From Paratrimastix pyriformis (Eukaryota; Preaxostyla; Paratrimastigidae): a stretch of 64,000 nt of DNA. Each line of letters opens with the position of its first letter. Positions within the stretch are counted from its first letter, which is position 1. The notes beneath the pieces are model-generated. The model was given only the letters and a program-made list of their open reading frames with translations, did no database searches and was not told the origin of the DNA. This document shows, one piece after another, positions 33,101-43,700 of this stretch. The stretch covers positions 104,501-168,500 of the forward strand of contig JAPMOS010000070.1 in the NCBI GenBank assembly GCA_027972325.1, given 5' to 3'. Made by a program: the position numbers and the translations under genes.

Positions 33101-33113
33101 TAAGATGCTCTGA
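27195..33113 (+). CDS. CPSF2: CPSF2 / CPSF100, mRNA 3'-end processing factor subunit
   Basis: Metallo-beta-lactamase/beta-CASP subunit of the cleavage and polyadenylation complex, the partner of CPSF73. About 17 exons match the family in order. They are [38 protein letters not shown] (in place of the HxHxDH metal motif, as expected for the inactive subunit), [141 protein letters not shown] and [17 protein letters not shown]. The stop is at 33111. Introns start GTC except the first (GTTTCT). Three frame slips break otherwise conserved text: after GRIL (28490), after FALWATN (29208) and after TSRGTQ (29242). Either these are assembly indels or this copy is damaged. Confidence 0.9.
28079..28200 (+). 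repeat. TCC/TTCTCC repeat in a CPSF2 intron
   Basis: Pyrimidine-only CTCCTT and TCC units fill the 3' half of the intron that ends CTCGTCAG before [10 protein letters not shown]. Confidence 0.9.
28731..28860 (+). repeat. Exact decamer array TCGCACCCCC, then degenerate copies
   Basis: Seven head-to-tail, nearly identical copies of the ten-base unit TCGCACCCCC at 28731-28800, then shortened and C-expanded versions to about 28860. It lies inside a long CPSF2 intron (28541-29165). Confidence 0.95.
29334..29394 (+). repeat. GGCCAC hexamer array
   Basis: About nine imperfect copies of GGCCAC on the plus strand. In one frame this would read Ala-Thr repeats. It lies just past the CPSF2 exon [16 protein letters not shown]. 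Confidence 0.85.
30364..30420 (+). repeat. Four-copy 14-base repeat at a CPSF2 intron start
   Basis: GACTGCACACATC-type units repeat four times directly after the donor GTCGGCCTCC that follows the exon ending MQLEEDQPG. Confidence 0.85.
30612..30835 (+). repeat. CACGC pentamer array with CGGGC variants, CPSF2 intron
   Basis: Over 220 bases of CCACG pentamers; in its left half CGGGC units alternate with CACGC. It lies in the intron between exon [17 protein letters not shown] and exon [16 protein letters not shown]. Confidence 0.95.
32455..32505 (+). repeat. G-rich tract in a CPSF2 intron
   Basis: GGTGG and long G runs on the sense strand, against the usual C-on-sense pattern in this window. 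It could form a G-quadruplex. It lies between exon [15 protein letters not shown] and exon [13 protein letters not shown]. Confidence 0.7.
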
Positions 33114-33237
33114 GGTGGTCCCGCACGAACTCTGACATTTTCTGGATTTTTTCGAAGAACCCGGACAGAAGAGTTGCACAACAAGTCGGGGGTGAAGGGG
33201 GGCGAGCTTCCTGAGCCAAAGGTTATCAAGGCAGTTT

Positions 33238-36203
33238 ATGAACCCTCCCCCAGTCACAACAAAGGAATCAACCTCGGAGTCTCGAACAGCTGTGCCTTCC
33301 GAAATTCCTCCTTCACAGAATGCCCCATTGGCTTCATTATCCTTTTCTTGGCTGGACCCAACCGACCTGGGGATGACCGAACCCGCTGTTGCCGTCGGCG
33401 AATGTCCCGGCAGGAAGATTTTTGGTGGTCTCGGGCCAATTCGAAAAAGGGATCTGAAGTCGGATGTTGATGTTCTCCAACGGACCGGATTCACCGATGT
33501 AATCGTTTTGATTTCGAGACATGAACTTGTTCGGTCTGTTCTCACCCACGAAGACGCACTCAGACACCTTTTTGGGTAGATTAAAAGTCACGGACTTGTT
33601 CAACAGCTATGTTTCAGCTGGCTTTCGGTATCATCACTTCCCAATGGATGACGGTGAACCGCCAGAACTTTCAGCTGTTGATCCGATTGTCTGTTGGTGC
33701 TCGCTTTGAAAAACCCCAAAACAATTACTTGGTCGCACCATTTTCAGTTTCTCATTCTCGACGAATGCCTCGCCGGCAACCGAAGGGTCCTGATTCACTG
33801 CGCCGCGGGGATTGGCCGGTCGGGGACAGGTCTGGGCGTCATGCGTCCCCGAGTTCATTTTCCATTCCCACTCCTTCTTGGTGCTCTCTCCCGGGTAGTG
33901 GCTGCCTTGTACCTCCTCTACAAAAACGCGGCCCTCACCACCGACGAGGCCATCGCCAAGGTGCGCGCCCTTCGCGGGGCGGCTGCCGTCCACTCGATCC
34001 GCCAGTACCGCTTCCTGGTCGACTACGAGAGTCGCCGGAATCAAGCCGCCGCCAACCCCACCGCCCTTCTTTCCTCATGCGCCGCCTCCTCCCCTGTCGG
34101 CTCACCCACCATGCAGCGGACCCTCTCGGGCTCGCTTGTTCCCACCCCAACCCGCGACCCCCAGCTCCCCAGCACGCCCCCTTTGCCCACATCCGGCACC
34201 CCGCCCGCCGCCACCCCCATCCCGTCCGTCGTCTCTGTACCCACCCAGCTGCAGCCAGCAGCACCCGAAGCTCAATCGTTGGAGGGCGCCGTTCTGGTCC
34301 CCTTTGCTGCCTCGCCGACCCCACTCGCCACAGCCCTGGATCCCTCGGCCAGCTCGACGCCCATCATGCCGTCGCCCTTCGAGTCCGGGACGCCCACGCC
34401 TGGCGCATCCGCATCCACGGGCTGCGTCCGCCCAGTCCTCGTCCCGCCCCGCTTCGCCGAGAGCTCCATCGGCGGGGGTGCCATGCGCCCCCCGAGCGGC
34501 ACCACCACACCCCGCACATCCAACGCCGAGCGCGCCGCGGCCGCGATCCCCCCCCCGCCGTCCCCCGTCAGCTCCCTCTCGACCTCAATCGACGCGAGCG
34601 ACGATGACGACCTCTGCTCGCTGTCGTCCTCCTCCTCGTACGACAGCGTCATGCCCCACTCGGCCGCCGCCCCGCCCCGGGCCCCCGGCCAACCTCTGTG
34701 GGAGGTTTCCTTCGCCCAACTCCCCGTCGGCACTTCGGGGACCCCGGTCCCCTTCGTTTCTTCCGTGAGCATGCCGCCCCGCTACCCCCCGCCCCGCCCC
34801 GTGCGGAGCAACACGGACGGGCCTGCGACGATCCTGGGCACACTGGGTGTCAGCAGCCGCCCCGTGCCATCCACTTTGCCCTCCGTGCCCGAGGCCGTGC
34901 GCCGTGTGCCCAGCACAGGAGGCAGCCTGACCACGGGGATCTCGCCCAGCGACTCGCGCTCGTCCACCCCCTCGCCCGCCAACTCTCCCCCCAGCACGCC
35001 CACCACCACCCCGCCCCGCCCATCCTCCGGGCCGACAGCTCCAACGCGCTGTCCTCGGCCCCGTCCCTGCCCGTTGTGGTGTCCGTGGACCGGCTCTCGT
35101 CGGCCCTGATGGGCGGCGCGGACCCCGTGGCCACCCCGCAGCAGTCGGCGGCCCCCTCTCCCCCGGGGATGCCCGCCCCATGCATCATGCCGGGGTTCTC
35201 CCCGCTGGGCCCACACCCCACGGTGACGGTGCTCCCTGCCCCGATCATCATCACCCCTGTCGGCGGGCGCACCCCGCTGAGCCCCAAGGCGTGCCCTGCC
35301 CTGCCTCCGCTGGCCCCCGTCCACCCCGTCTCGCCACCACCCGTCGGCCCCGCCCCTGCTCCCTGCCCCTGCCCACCCATCATCCCGCCCACCGTGACCC
35401 TTCCGCCCACCATGCCCGTGGTCACCCTTCCGCCTCCGAGCCACCCCTCCTCGACCCCCGTCCCAGCGGTGATGCTGCAAACTCACTCGACCCCCGTCCC
35501 GGTGGTGGCTGTTCCCGCGGACACCGTCCTGCCCCCGACACCCGTTCTTTCCACGGTGCCGCTCTCCATTCCGCCAACCGAGGAGCCCCTAGCCACCATC
35601 ATCCTGCCCGCACCGCTCTCCCCGCCCGTGGCTGCCCCTGCCAACGCCCTCCCCGTCACGCCCATCCCTCCGCTAACCAGTCTTCCGCCCCACGTCTCCC
35701 CACCACCAATTGTGGTTTTGCCCCCGGCCACGGCACCCATGCTCCTCCCCGTATCCACACCGTTGATCACCCTCCATCCCCCTCCCCCCGTCGCGGGCTC
35801 CCCTCCGGCCATCGTCATCATCCCCCCAAATTCCCTCTCTACCCCCTCCCCCCCTCCGTGCACCCCCACGGCCGGCGCCCCCGCCACACCCAATACCCCG
35901 CCCACGAGCCCTGGCCATCACCCTAGTGGCTCCATGTCCCTCGTCACCGCCGCCGCGGCAGCAGCCATCGCGGCCGTGGCCACGGCGCTGCCCCAAGGCA
36001 ACTCCGCCGGAAACCTGCTGGCGGCGATGGTCAACAAGGCCCGCTCGGGGTCTCTGGGCAGCCTGCCCCCGAACACCAGCATTCCCCACCCCGCCACCCC
36101 GTCCCCCGCGCCCCTCTCGGCGTGCTCGTCGCCGCCCCCCGCCCCCCCGCAGGCGATCTCCTCGCCCCAGATGAAGCGCGTCCCCTCGAGCGAACCCAGG
36201 TAG
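33238..36203 (+). CDS. CDKN3/KAP-like dual-specificity phosphatase with long Pro/Ser/Thr tail
   Basis: Cysteine phosphatase of the CDKN3 (KAP) group. Exons 33238-33533, 33580-33688, 33748-33829 and 33899 onward join in phase. The catalytic domain reads DVDVLQRTGFTDVIVLISRHEL, SYVSAGFRYHHFPMDDGEPPEL, then HCAAGIGRSGT (the HCx5RS signature; nucleophile Cys codon 33799-33801), then EAIAKVRALRGAAAVHSIRQY. In human KAP the ORF ends soon after this helix. Here a Pro/Ser/Thr-rich tail of several hundred codons follows, changing frame once near 35020 in a C-rich stretch. The tail has a short Ala-rich helical block (TAAAAAAIAAVATAL) near its end, and the open frame stops at 36203. It could continue through two further small exons to about 36566 (ending TKAEVFCKCMQN). 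Confidence 0.8.
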
Positions 36204-36452
36204 TATCCGCTTCGGCCACCGGCCCCCCACCCAGACACGGCCAGAACGTGGTGCGTCGGGCTGCGCTTCTCCCTGCGGAGTGCGGAGTGGGGGGTCGGTC
36301 GATGTCGGTCGACCTTCCCTTTCCACCCCTCCGGCATTTTCTCGCCCCGGTTTTTCCTAATGATCTTTTTTTTTTCCCCGTTCTTCTCGCCTTCCCTCTC
36401 ATCTCCAGCCGGTTTATCGGTGACCGCACCGCCCACCGAGTGTGCAGTGTCT

Positions 36453-36478
36453 CCCCCCCCCCCCCCCCCCCCCCCCCC
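36453..36478 (+). repeat. C26 homopolymer
   Basis: Twenty-six C followed by GCCTCTTTC...GCGCCAG. It may be the pyrimidine tract of a last intron of the phosphatase gene. Confidence 0.9.
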
Positions 36479-36782
36479 GCCTCTTTCTTCTTGCCTTCTT
36501 TCCTGCGCCAGACCACCCTTATTTTTACGAAGGCCGAGGTTTTTTGTAAGTGTATGCAGAATTGATCTCCTCTTCGGGTGTTGGTGCCCCCTGGGACACT
36601 TCTTCATTTTTTCTGATTCATGTTGTGTTGACACGAGATTGCTCAATCCGGCCGGAGATGCCCAGTGTAGACTCCGGAGTCTGGAGGAAGTTCAACCCTT
36701 TTTCCTTTTTTGGAGGCGCACGGGCCCCAAGCGCAGAACGGCCTCCCAATCCCTTGGGGTTCAATAGGTTCTCTTTATTGTG

Positions 36783-38914
36783 ATGGAAAATAATACTTCC
36801 AAGTCTCAGCGCCTCTGGAGCACCCTTTTCGAGAGGGGAGCTGTCCGTGTGTTTTTTGTTTCTCGGCTGTCATTTTTCCGATGGTGCGTTAGGAAGCTGA
36901 CCTTTTCGGCCAGAGTTTGGAGGCCACCGAAGCTTATGAAAAGTCTGGCTCGCACTCGACCCGAGTGTCGAATGATCTCTTTTTCTCCAGACTTCTGCAA
37001 CAAATCAACCTGGCCATCCCTTCGATGACGGGCCTCAGCCCAGAAGATCTCGTCTGCGTTCTTCTTCGTTCCTTGCCATCATCCCTTGTTGTAGAATACT
37101 CTTTCCAAGCTCCAACTTTGCCTTTCGCTTCGGCTCCAAGTTCTCAAATTCAACCAGGCGAGCATCACAGTCGAAGAGATGCAATCCCTCAAACCAGGTC
37201 CCTCTCCCATCATCTCTTTGCCAACTCCCCCGATTAGTCTTTGCTCGCCTGTTTCAGCCTCAGGCCAGAACTTTAAACTTCCCTGTGGACCTCTCGCGCT
37301 TCCATTCCGAGATCGTCACAACGTCTGTGGCGCATTGCAAGCACACCGATTTTACCGTCAATCGGCAGTGCCTCGCCTGCATCACCTCTGGGGCCGGCCG
37401 CCACAGCAGCCTTTGCGGATCGCACCCAGCGGCGACCTCGACCCCAGGCCACCTCGGGCAGCCTCCTTCCAGCCCCGCCGCCATTCGTGAACGGGATCGG
37501 GCTGGTGATTCAGATCGAGAAGATCGGCCACGTGGGCGCCGAGCAATTTGTTGACCCGTTTATCACGATCACCGTCGCCAGTCAGTCGCCTCCCCCCCCC
37601 CCCCCCCCCGCCCTCCCATCCCCCCCCCCCCCCGCCCTCCCATCCCCCGCCCAGTTGACCTCCGCAGGCAGATCCTCACAACCTGTCACTCTGACGCGCT
37701 CCTTACCTCGCATCACCTCCCAGAAAGGACGGGACCGTCCTTGAACCGGCCCAGGACACGTTTTATGCCATCCAGCGGACTGCGACCCACTGCATCTGGA
37801 ACGCCACCGCATACATCCAGTCGCCCATCGACAAGCTGCCCTCAGGTCTCCCCGCCCCCACGTCCACAGCGCAACTTCAGATTTCCACCTCGCCCCCCGC
37901 TCCCTTTCTCATCTTCCAAAAATACCCAAGCCCACAAGGCTGTTGAAACAAGTCCTCACTTGCTCTCGACCCCCCCGCTCCTCGCTCCTCGCGTCCCCAG
38001 ATGCGGCGATCTACTTCGAATTCAAGCATTACAAGCCGCGCAAGAACAAGATCAGCACCCGCTGCTGGGCCCTGCTGGAGCTGGACGAGATCAAACCCGG
38101 CCTCGCAGTCTGCGAGCTGTCCGTCTCCCACCCGTCGCCCCGCCCCATCACGGTCCCACACAGGCGCCCATACATCTCCGCAAATCGACTAAAACTGAGG
38201 AAGGACACTCCACAAGAAGTGTTGGCAGAGCCACGCGGGAGCGCCATCATCATGCAGTTCCCAACCAAGCCAACAGACACAGGGCCTCGGGGGACGTCAG
38301 GGCGTTGTTGGGATGGGCAGCTCACCACCACACACCCACACACCCACACCATCAGGTACAAAAAGCCCACGCACCCACGCACCCACGCACCCACGCACCC
38401 ACGCACCCACACACCCACGCACCCACGCACCCACGCACCCACGCACCCACGCACCCACACACCCACGCACCCACGCACCCACGCACCCACACACCCACAC
38501 ACCCACACACCCACGCACCCACGCACCCACGCACCCACGCACCCACGCACCCACGCACCCACGCACCCACACACCCACACACCCACGCACCCACGCACCC
38601 ACGCACCCACGCACCCACGCACCCACGCACCCACGCACCCACGCACCCACGCACCCACGCACCCACGCACCCACGCACCCACGCACCCACGCACCCACAC
38701 ACCCACGCACCCACGCACCCACACGCCCACGCACCCACGCACCCACGCACCCACACACCCACACACCCACGCACCCACGCACCCACGCACCCACACACCC
38801 ACACACCCACACACCAACAGGTACAAAAAGCCCACCGATTTCGGGCGTCGCCGGTTGCGGGTCCTCTCCAAGGATCTCTACTTGCACCTCAACCTCCAGC
38901 TTGTCATCCCCTGA
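36783..38914 (+). CDS. AIDA: AIDA-like protein with C-terminal C2 domain
   Basis: Homologue of axin interactor, dorsalization-associated protein: a helical N-terminal domain plus a membrane-binding C2 domain. Exons 36783-36842, 36893-36942, 36991-37051 and 37110-37197 give the N-terminal helices (SQRLWSTLFERGA, EADLFGQSLEATEAYEK, LLQQINLAIPSMTGLSPEDL, RLQVLKFNQASITVEEM). After a Pro/Ala linker the C2 part reads GLVIQIEKIGHVGAEQFVDP, KDGTVLEPAQDTFYAIQR, AAIYFEFKHYKPRKNK, ALLELDEIKPGLAVCEL and finally YKKPTDFGRRRLRVL with LYLHLNLQLVIP and stop at 38912. The KKPTDF motif and the YLHL ending are AIDA hallmarks. The last intron holds a large CACCCACG array. Confidence 0.88.
37592..37633 (+). repeat. 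C18 and C14 tracts in an AIDA intron
   Basis: C18 (37592-37609) and C14 (37620-37633) separated by GCCCTCCCAT, in the intron that starts GTCAGTCGCC after FVDPFITITVA. Confidence 0.9.
38337..38820 (+). repeat. CACCCACG/CACCCACA octamer array bounded by a duplicated exon start
   Basis: About 445 bases (38371-38815) of eight-base units, GCACCCAC or ACACCCAC. The array is flanked on both sides by the same 3' splice site and exon start: AG then GTACAAAAAGCCCAC at 38354-38370 and again at 38819-38835. Only the right copy continues into coding sequence. Confidence 0.95.
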
Positions 38915-39242
38915 GTGAGGGTCGTCTCGCCACCCCTCCGCCGATTGTGCCAGCCTTGGAGATGGTCTCTGTCCCTCTCAATTCCCTCCTTTTCGCCGAC
39001 CTCGTGCCCTTCAGGCGGAGGGAATGGCCTCCGCGAAGGGCCCAGATTGTCGTGGGGATGGGACCGAACCCTCTTTCTGTGATCTTCTCCTTCTTTCGTC
39101 TCTTCGTTGTTTGAGCTTTTGCGGGTCACATTTTGGATGCCTTTGAAAACACGGTAATGCGTATCAATCGGGTTTGCGTTAAAAATCAACAAAAAAAGAT
39201 ACAAAGGAGCGTGCTTTGGCGGAGGGGGGGAGGGATGAGGCT
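38915..39242. other. Convergent intergenic region between AIDA and the nucleoside phosphorylase
   Basis: About 330 bases between the stop of the plus-strand AIDA gene and the stop of the minus-strand phosphorylase. It must hold both 3' untranslated regions. The part from 39150 to 39200 is AT-rich. No gene seen. Confidence 0.6.
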
Positions 39243-40587
39243 TTACAGCTTGATGGCGACGGCCGCGTTGAGGGCGACATCGAGCATCTGGTTGACGGCG
39301 TCGCGCAAGCGGGTCGGCTCGACGAACTCCGGGTCGCCGATGTAGTTCGAGGCCACAAGGAGGGCACCCGCGCGCACCCCGCGCAGCTTGGCTGTGAGGC
39401 GCACAGGCACGGGCGCACGGGTGGGTGGAACCCCAAAAAATGAGTCCATCCCCAAGTGGATCGGCGGGGGTGTGTCCGGGGAGGGAAAAAGGGCGCTTGA
39501 TCTTCCTCCTTCTGGGAATGCTCTGGCGGGGCAACCAATCCGTTCTCTTTGTCTTCGATTTCGACAATCTGCACCCACAGCCGCCCGTGGCTCGCACTCC
39601 CCGAGGGCGCCTCGACTCTTGGCAGAGGCGGACCGGCCCTTCTGCCCCAAAAACACACCGAGGCCAGCGTGGGCCCGAACTTCTTCTCCGGCACGGTGGA
39701 AAGGGGACGGACGGACCGAGGGCGAAGAGGATGGCCGTCTCCATCTCCACGGCCAGCACACCCATCGCAGCCAGCCGAGGCACGTGCTCAGGGGCCATGG
39801 TATAGAAGCCGTCGTCGCTCTGCAGCCAATGCCAACCGACGACGATATGACAACCCGCGACAAAACCCGCGAGCGAAGCGGAGCAGCGCCTTGGGACAAC
39901 CGGGCGGGTGAGCAGACCTGAATCAAGCCGACGTGGATGTGGTCAGGCACGGCCTGCCGACTGGCCCAAACCAGTGCTTCAACCACCGAGAAGTCGGCCA
40001 CCGGGGCGTAGCGCACGTGGGGAAGATACTGCCGCGTGGTGCTGTCACGTTGCGGTGGCAATGGGTCGGTGACAATGTTGGAAAGACAGCAGACCCATCG
40101 TTTGGATTCGAGGCCATCGCAATGATAATATCGCAGGGCTTGACATCTCGGGCAATGATCCCGGCAGTCCCGCAGCGAATAAACACCTTCGCACCGAGTT
40201 TTACAAGCTCTTCAATGACGATTGCAGCAGAAGGGGCACCCATTCCGGTGGCTTGCACAGTGACCCGGGTACTAAATCATCGATTCGTAAAATGGCGCAA
40301 CGCCAAAAAAAGCGGCGGCAGGGCGGACCCCTTATAGGTCCCGGTGAACCCCAAAAGCTGTCGGTTTTCGTTATAGCAAATAGGAGATGCCAAAAACGTT
40401 TCGGCGATGTAACGAGCCCTGTTTGGATCGCCTAATCTCAAAGAAGGAAGTTGAGTGAGCGCACATGTGCCGAAAAAAATGGTCGACCGGGAAGAAGAAC
40501 AATGGGAGCAATCGAATCTGGATAGGCATGGATATGAAGGGGATGCGTCGGTGGCGGAGTTGGAGTGGCGGAGGGTTCCTGTTCCAT
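39243..40587 (-). CDS. Uridine/purine nucleoside phosphorylase (PNP_UDP_1 family)
   Basis: Phosphorolysis of a nucleoside to base plus ribose-1-phosphate. Six exons (40488-40587, 40329-40431, 40088-40271, 39918-40028, 39717-39819, 39243-39391) total 750 bases, in phase throughout, giving 249 residues, the usual length for the family. Family marks in order: [19 protein letters not shown] (phosphate-binding loop, rebuilt across intron 1), [73 protein letters not shown] (ribose-binding EMET) and [18 protein letters not shown]. All five introns start GTC. It resembles uridine phosphorylase more than DeoD, but the substrate cannot be settled from sequence alone. It is head to head with the membrane-protein gene at 40710. 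Confidence 0.93.
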
Positions 40588-40709
40588 TTTTGAGCCAAAA
40601 AATCTTGAGCGGAGGCGGAGAGGAAAGATCCCAGGTGTTAGATTAACTATCTCGTAACCTCCCGGCGTTCTTTTTTGGAAGGCCTTTTCCTGGCTTTTCC
40701 ACAAAGACT
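40588..40709. promoter_or_regulatory. 122-bp divergent promoter region
   Basis: Lies between the start codon of the nucleoside phosphorylase (minus, 40587) and that of the membrane-protein gene (plus, 40710). It has lower GC than the flanks. No classical promoter element recognised. Confidence 0.5.
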
Positions 40710-43700
40710 ATGTTCCCGTATTACTTTGTCGGTGCTCCTCTCTTGGGGTTCGCAATAATTTCGGGAATTATCCTTGACTGCCACCCGCCTCCCCGTTTGT
40801 TCCACTTGTTAATCGCCCTGACGATTGTTGCATTGCAAGCCGGGACGTTTCTCTGTTCCCTCCACATTTTCGAGGTTTATGACAGTCTGCGGACGTTTTC
40901 CCACCCCAACGGATGGTCATCTCCCCCCAACCAGCCTCCCAATCTCTCTCACCCTGGCTCCACGCGGCCATTCTGATCGGCGCGAACATTATTTTTCTTT
41001 TGTTTGCCCGTTTTCGATTCTCTCCACGAAGGAGTCCAGCACGTCACAGTCTGGTTCTCGGCTCGTCACCGCCATCATCCCCTGCGCCCACTCCAGTTTT
41101 CCAGCCCTTTATTTTGGCTGTTTTATGCTGTTCCGCCTGGATCAGTTCCATGTCTGCCATCATTGTGTGGATTTGCATGGCGTTCCAGGTCTGGGTCAGA
41201 AAGGGTCCCCATCCCCCCGCACATCCTCTGCACAGAGAGCCCACGTCTGCCTGGCGGCCTCTCTGATCCTGGTCGCTGTGGAAGTCCTCTCCTTCCTGTG
41301 TCGAGACATCCGGACGGTGCTCTTTGCGGCCGGCCTCTGCATTAACACGCCCGTGCTGCTGTTGCTCATCTTCGGCCAAGGTGCGGCCCCTCGAGCCTCG
41401 CCTCCTCATCCCCCCACCCCCCCCCCCCTCCCTCCTCCTCATGACCACATACTCATCCGCGCACCCACCGCCCCACACACGACACATGCAGATACCTTCA
41501 TCGGCGGGGTTCCCCTGATTGTGATCTACGCGCTGCAGTACATCGTCATTCTCCGGCCCCACCGGCTGCCCTGTCGGCGTCCCATCGGGCCGTCCATCCC
41601 CCTGCCCACCACCCCGCCACCACCCAGGCCCGAGCCGACCGAGATGCTGCCCTGGCCTCAGGCCGGAGCACAGAGTTCCTCCGGGCCGCCCAGGGGCGTG
41701 GAGACACAGCCCCCGGCTTTGCCAGCCCCCGTCTGCGTCTCCTCCGGCACCACCCAGGGAGGTGCGTCGGAGGTCCCTTCCCTCATGCGATTGCCCACTG
41801 TCGGGCCCACTGCACAGGTTGCCGGGGACGAAGGCGAGGGCGACCAGTTCTGGCAGACTCCCGAGGCGCTGCCCCCGCTGCTTGTACTGCTACTGGTGGC
41901 CGGCCAGATCCCCATGTGCTGCCTCAGGCCAGCGCCAGCCCGCCCACACGTTCCTCGCCTTCCCCCCCGTTCACCACCAGCTCATCCTCCCCCCTCTCCC
42001 CTCTCTCTCCCCCGCCCTCCAGCTGCCTGCTGCGATGGTCGGTGAACAGCGAGTTGTCCGCCTGGGACGTTGGCACGCTACTCTCGCTCCTGACCATGAT
42101 CACCCTCTACATCGCCATCTATATGGGCAGGTCGGTGCGGCCGGGGATGTCTCATCGCCCCCTGGAAGGGTGTGATGAGGCGGTGGCGTGTGGATGCGCA
42201 TCTGCGTCGTCTGCACGCGCGCAGGGGGTGGGATGGAGAGGAGGCCAATTTAATTGACCCGCACGGTTTGAATGCCGGTCTCTTCCTCGGATGGGCTTCT
42301 GTCTTAGGGTGCCCGTCGGTGTGCCCTCGCTCTTCACCTTCGTCCTTCCCTTCTTCCGGTCTGTTCCCTTTTTGTGGTGCCTTGTGTTTCCCGCCCAACG
42401 GTCATCATCCTAATCACCTGACGCCCCCCCTCTCAACCCCCACTCACAACACATACAGGGAACCCCTGTCCTACGTGGCCTGGCCCGTGTTTCTGGTGTT
42501 CTTTCTGCTCTACTCGTTCTACTGCGCCCAGGCCTTTACCTGGCGCTTCGCGGCGCCTGTGGTGCCGTTGGCCTCTGGCGTGCCCCCCGTACCCCGACCC
42601 CAGCCCCGGCCCCCATCGCCGGCCCCACCGCCATCGGGCCTCGACACTGCAGCTCGCTTCTTCTCGCGACGCCAGGGCGGCGGACCACGAAAAAAGCGGC
42701 GCGGCCTGGCCCGGTTCGCGCTGATCTTCATCAAGCGGGCGGAGGTCTGGCCACGGATGACTCCTCGTGAGGGAACTGACAACCCGTCTCCTGTTCCCCA
42801 CCAACCCCCACCACATTTCCCTCGCCGCAGTCGACCGGCTGGGCGACCCTTTCGCGAACCCAGAACGCGTCTGTCTCGTTCTTCCCGACACGCACATTCA
42901 CTCCCTGCGCCGCACCTGCATTTTCACTTGCCAGGACTTTCTTGATGTTCATGGCTCTGTGTCTGTCCTTCGTCGTGGGCGATTGGATCAACTACGCCGA
43001 GCGGTCTGTTGCCCCCCACCTCCCCCCACCCCCACGCACCCCACACACACTGTTTTTTGTTTTCCCGCTACTTTCCTTCTTTACGACACACAGACAGACA
43101 CAGACACACACGCACAGCACACAACACATACACTGCCAAACAGCACCGCTATACACTTGGAGTGGCGGGCACCCCGCACCCCATTTTGCACGAGATTTCG
43201 TCGAACTCCTCGAACCAAACGCACCATCACGAGCGCATCTTGCCCCCCCCCCCCCCCCCCCCCCCACTCCCGCACACTTCAACAGGATTGCCACGTCCAT
43301 TGACCCGGCCGGCCCGCCCCTGCCGGGTATCCCACCCCTCTATCGGATCCCCTTCCTGGTCCTGGTGCCGATGCTCTGCTGGTATCGGCAGTGGCTCCTC
43401 CGCCGGGGCGCCCAGATTCTCTACGCGCACTTCGATCGGGCCCTGGTCTGCCCCCGTATCGCAGGGGACGCCATTTTGCAGGCGGGATGGGAGACGAGCC
43501 GCGGAACATCACTCGTTCGCTCCTCACCCGGCTCTCGCCACTCGGTTCGTCAGGGCCACCAAGCGGCTCCGCCCCAGCCGAGCCAGCCAACGACCTTGCT
43601 CTCGCTTCTGGGGGGCCAGCCGACATCCTTGCCCGTCCCCGAGCGTGGGCTGTGGCCCTACATGGGGGCCATGCTGGTCGTGGGCCTGGCCACGGCCACG

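Noticed and set aside
38029-38918. Several 150-320 codon frames of Thr-His-Pro or Cys-Val-Gly-Ala-Trp repeats
   Set aside because: These are all translations of the intronic CACCCACG octamer array in AIDA. Only the exon flanks are real coding sequence.
39392-39716. Extra coding exon inside the last phosphorylase intron
   Set aside because: The flanking exons join in exact phase (LFAL to AKLRGVRAG) as in the family, so this 325-base stretch is intron.
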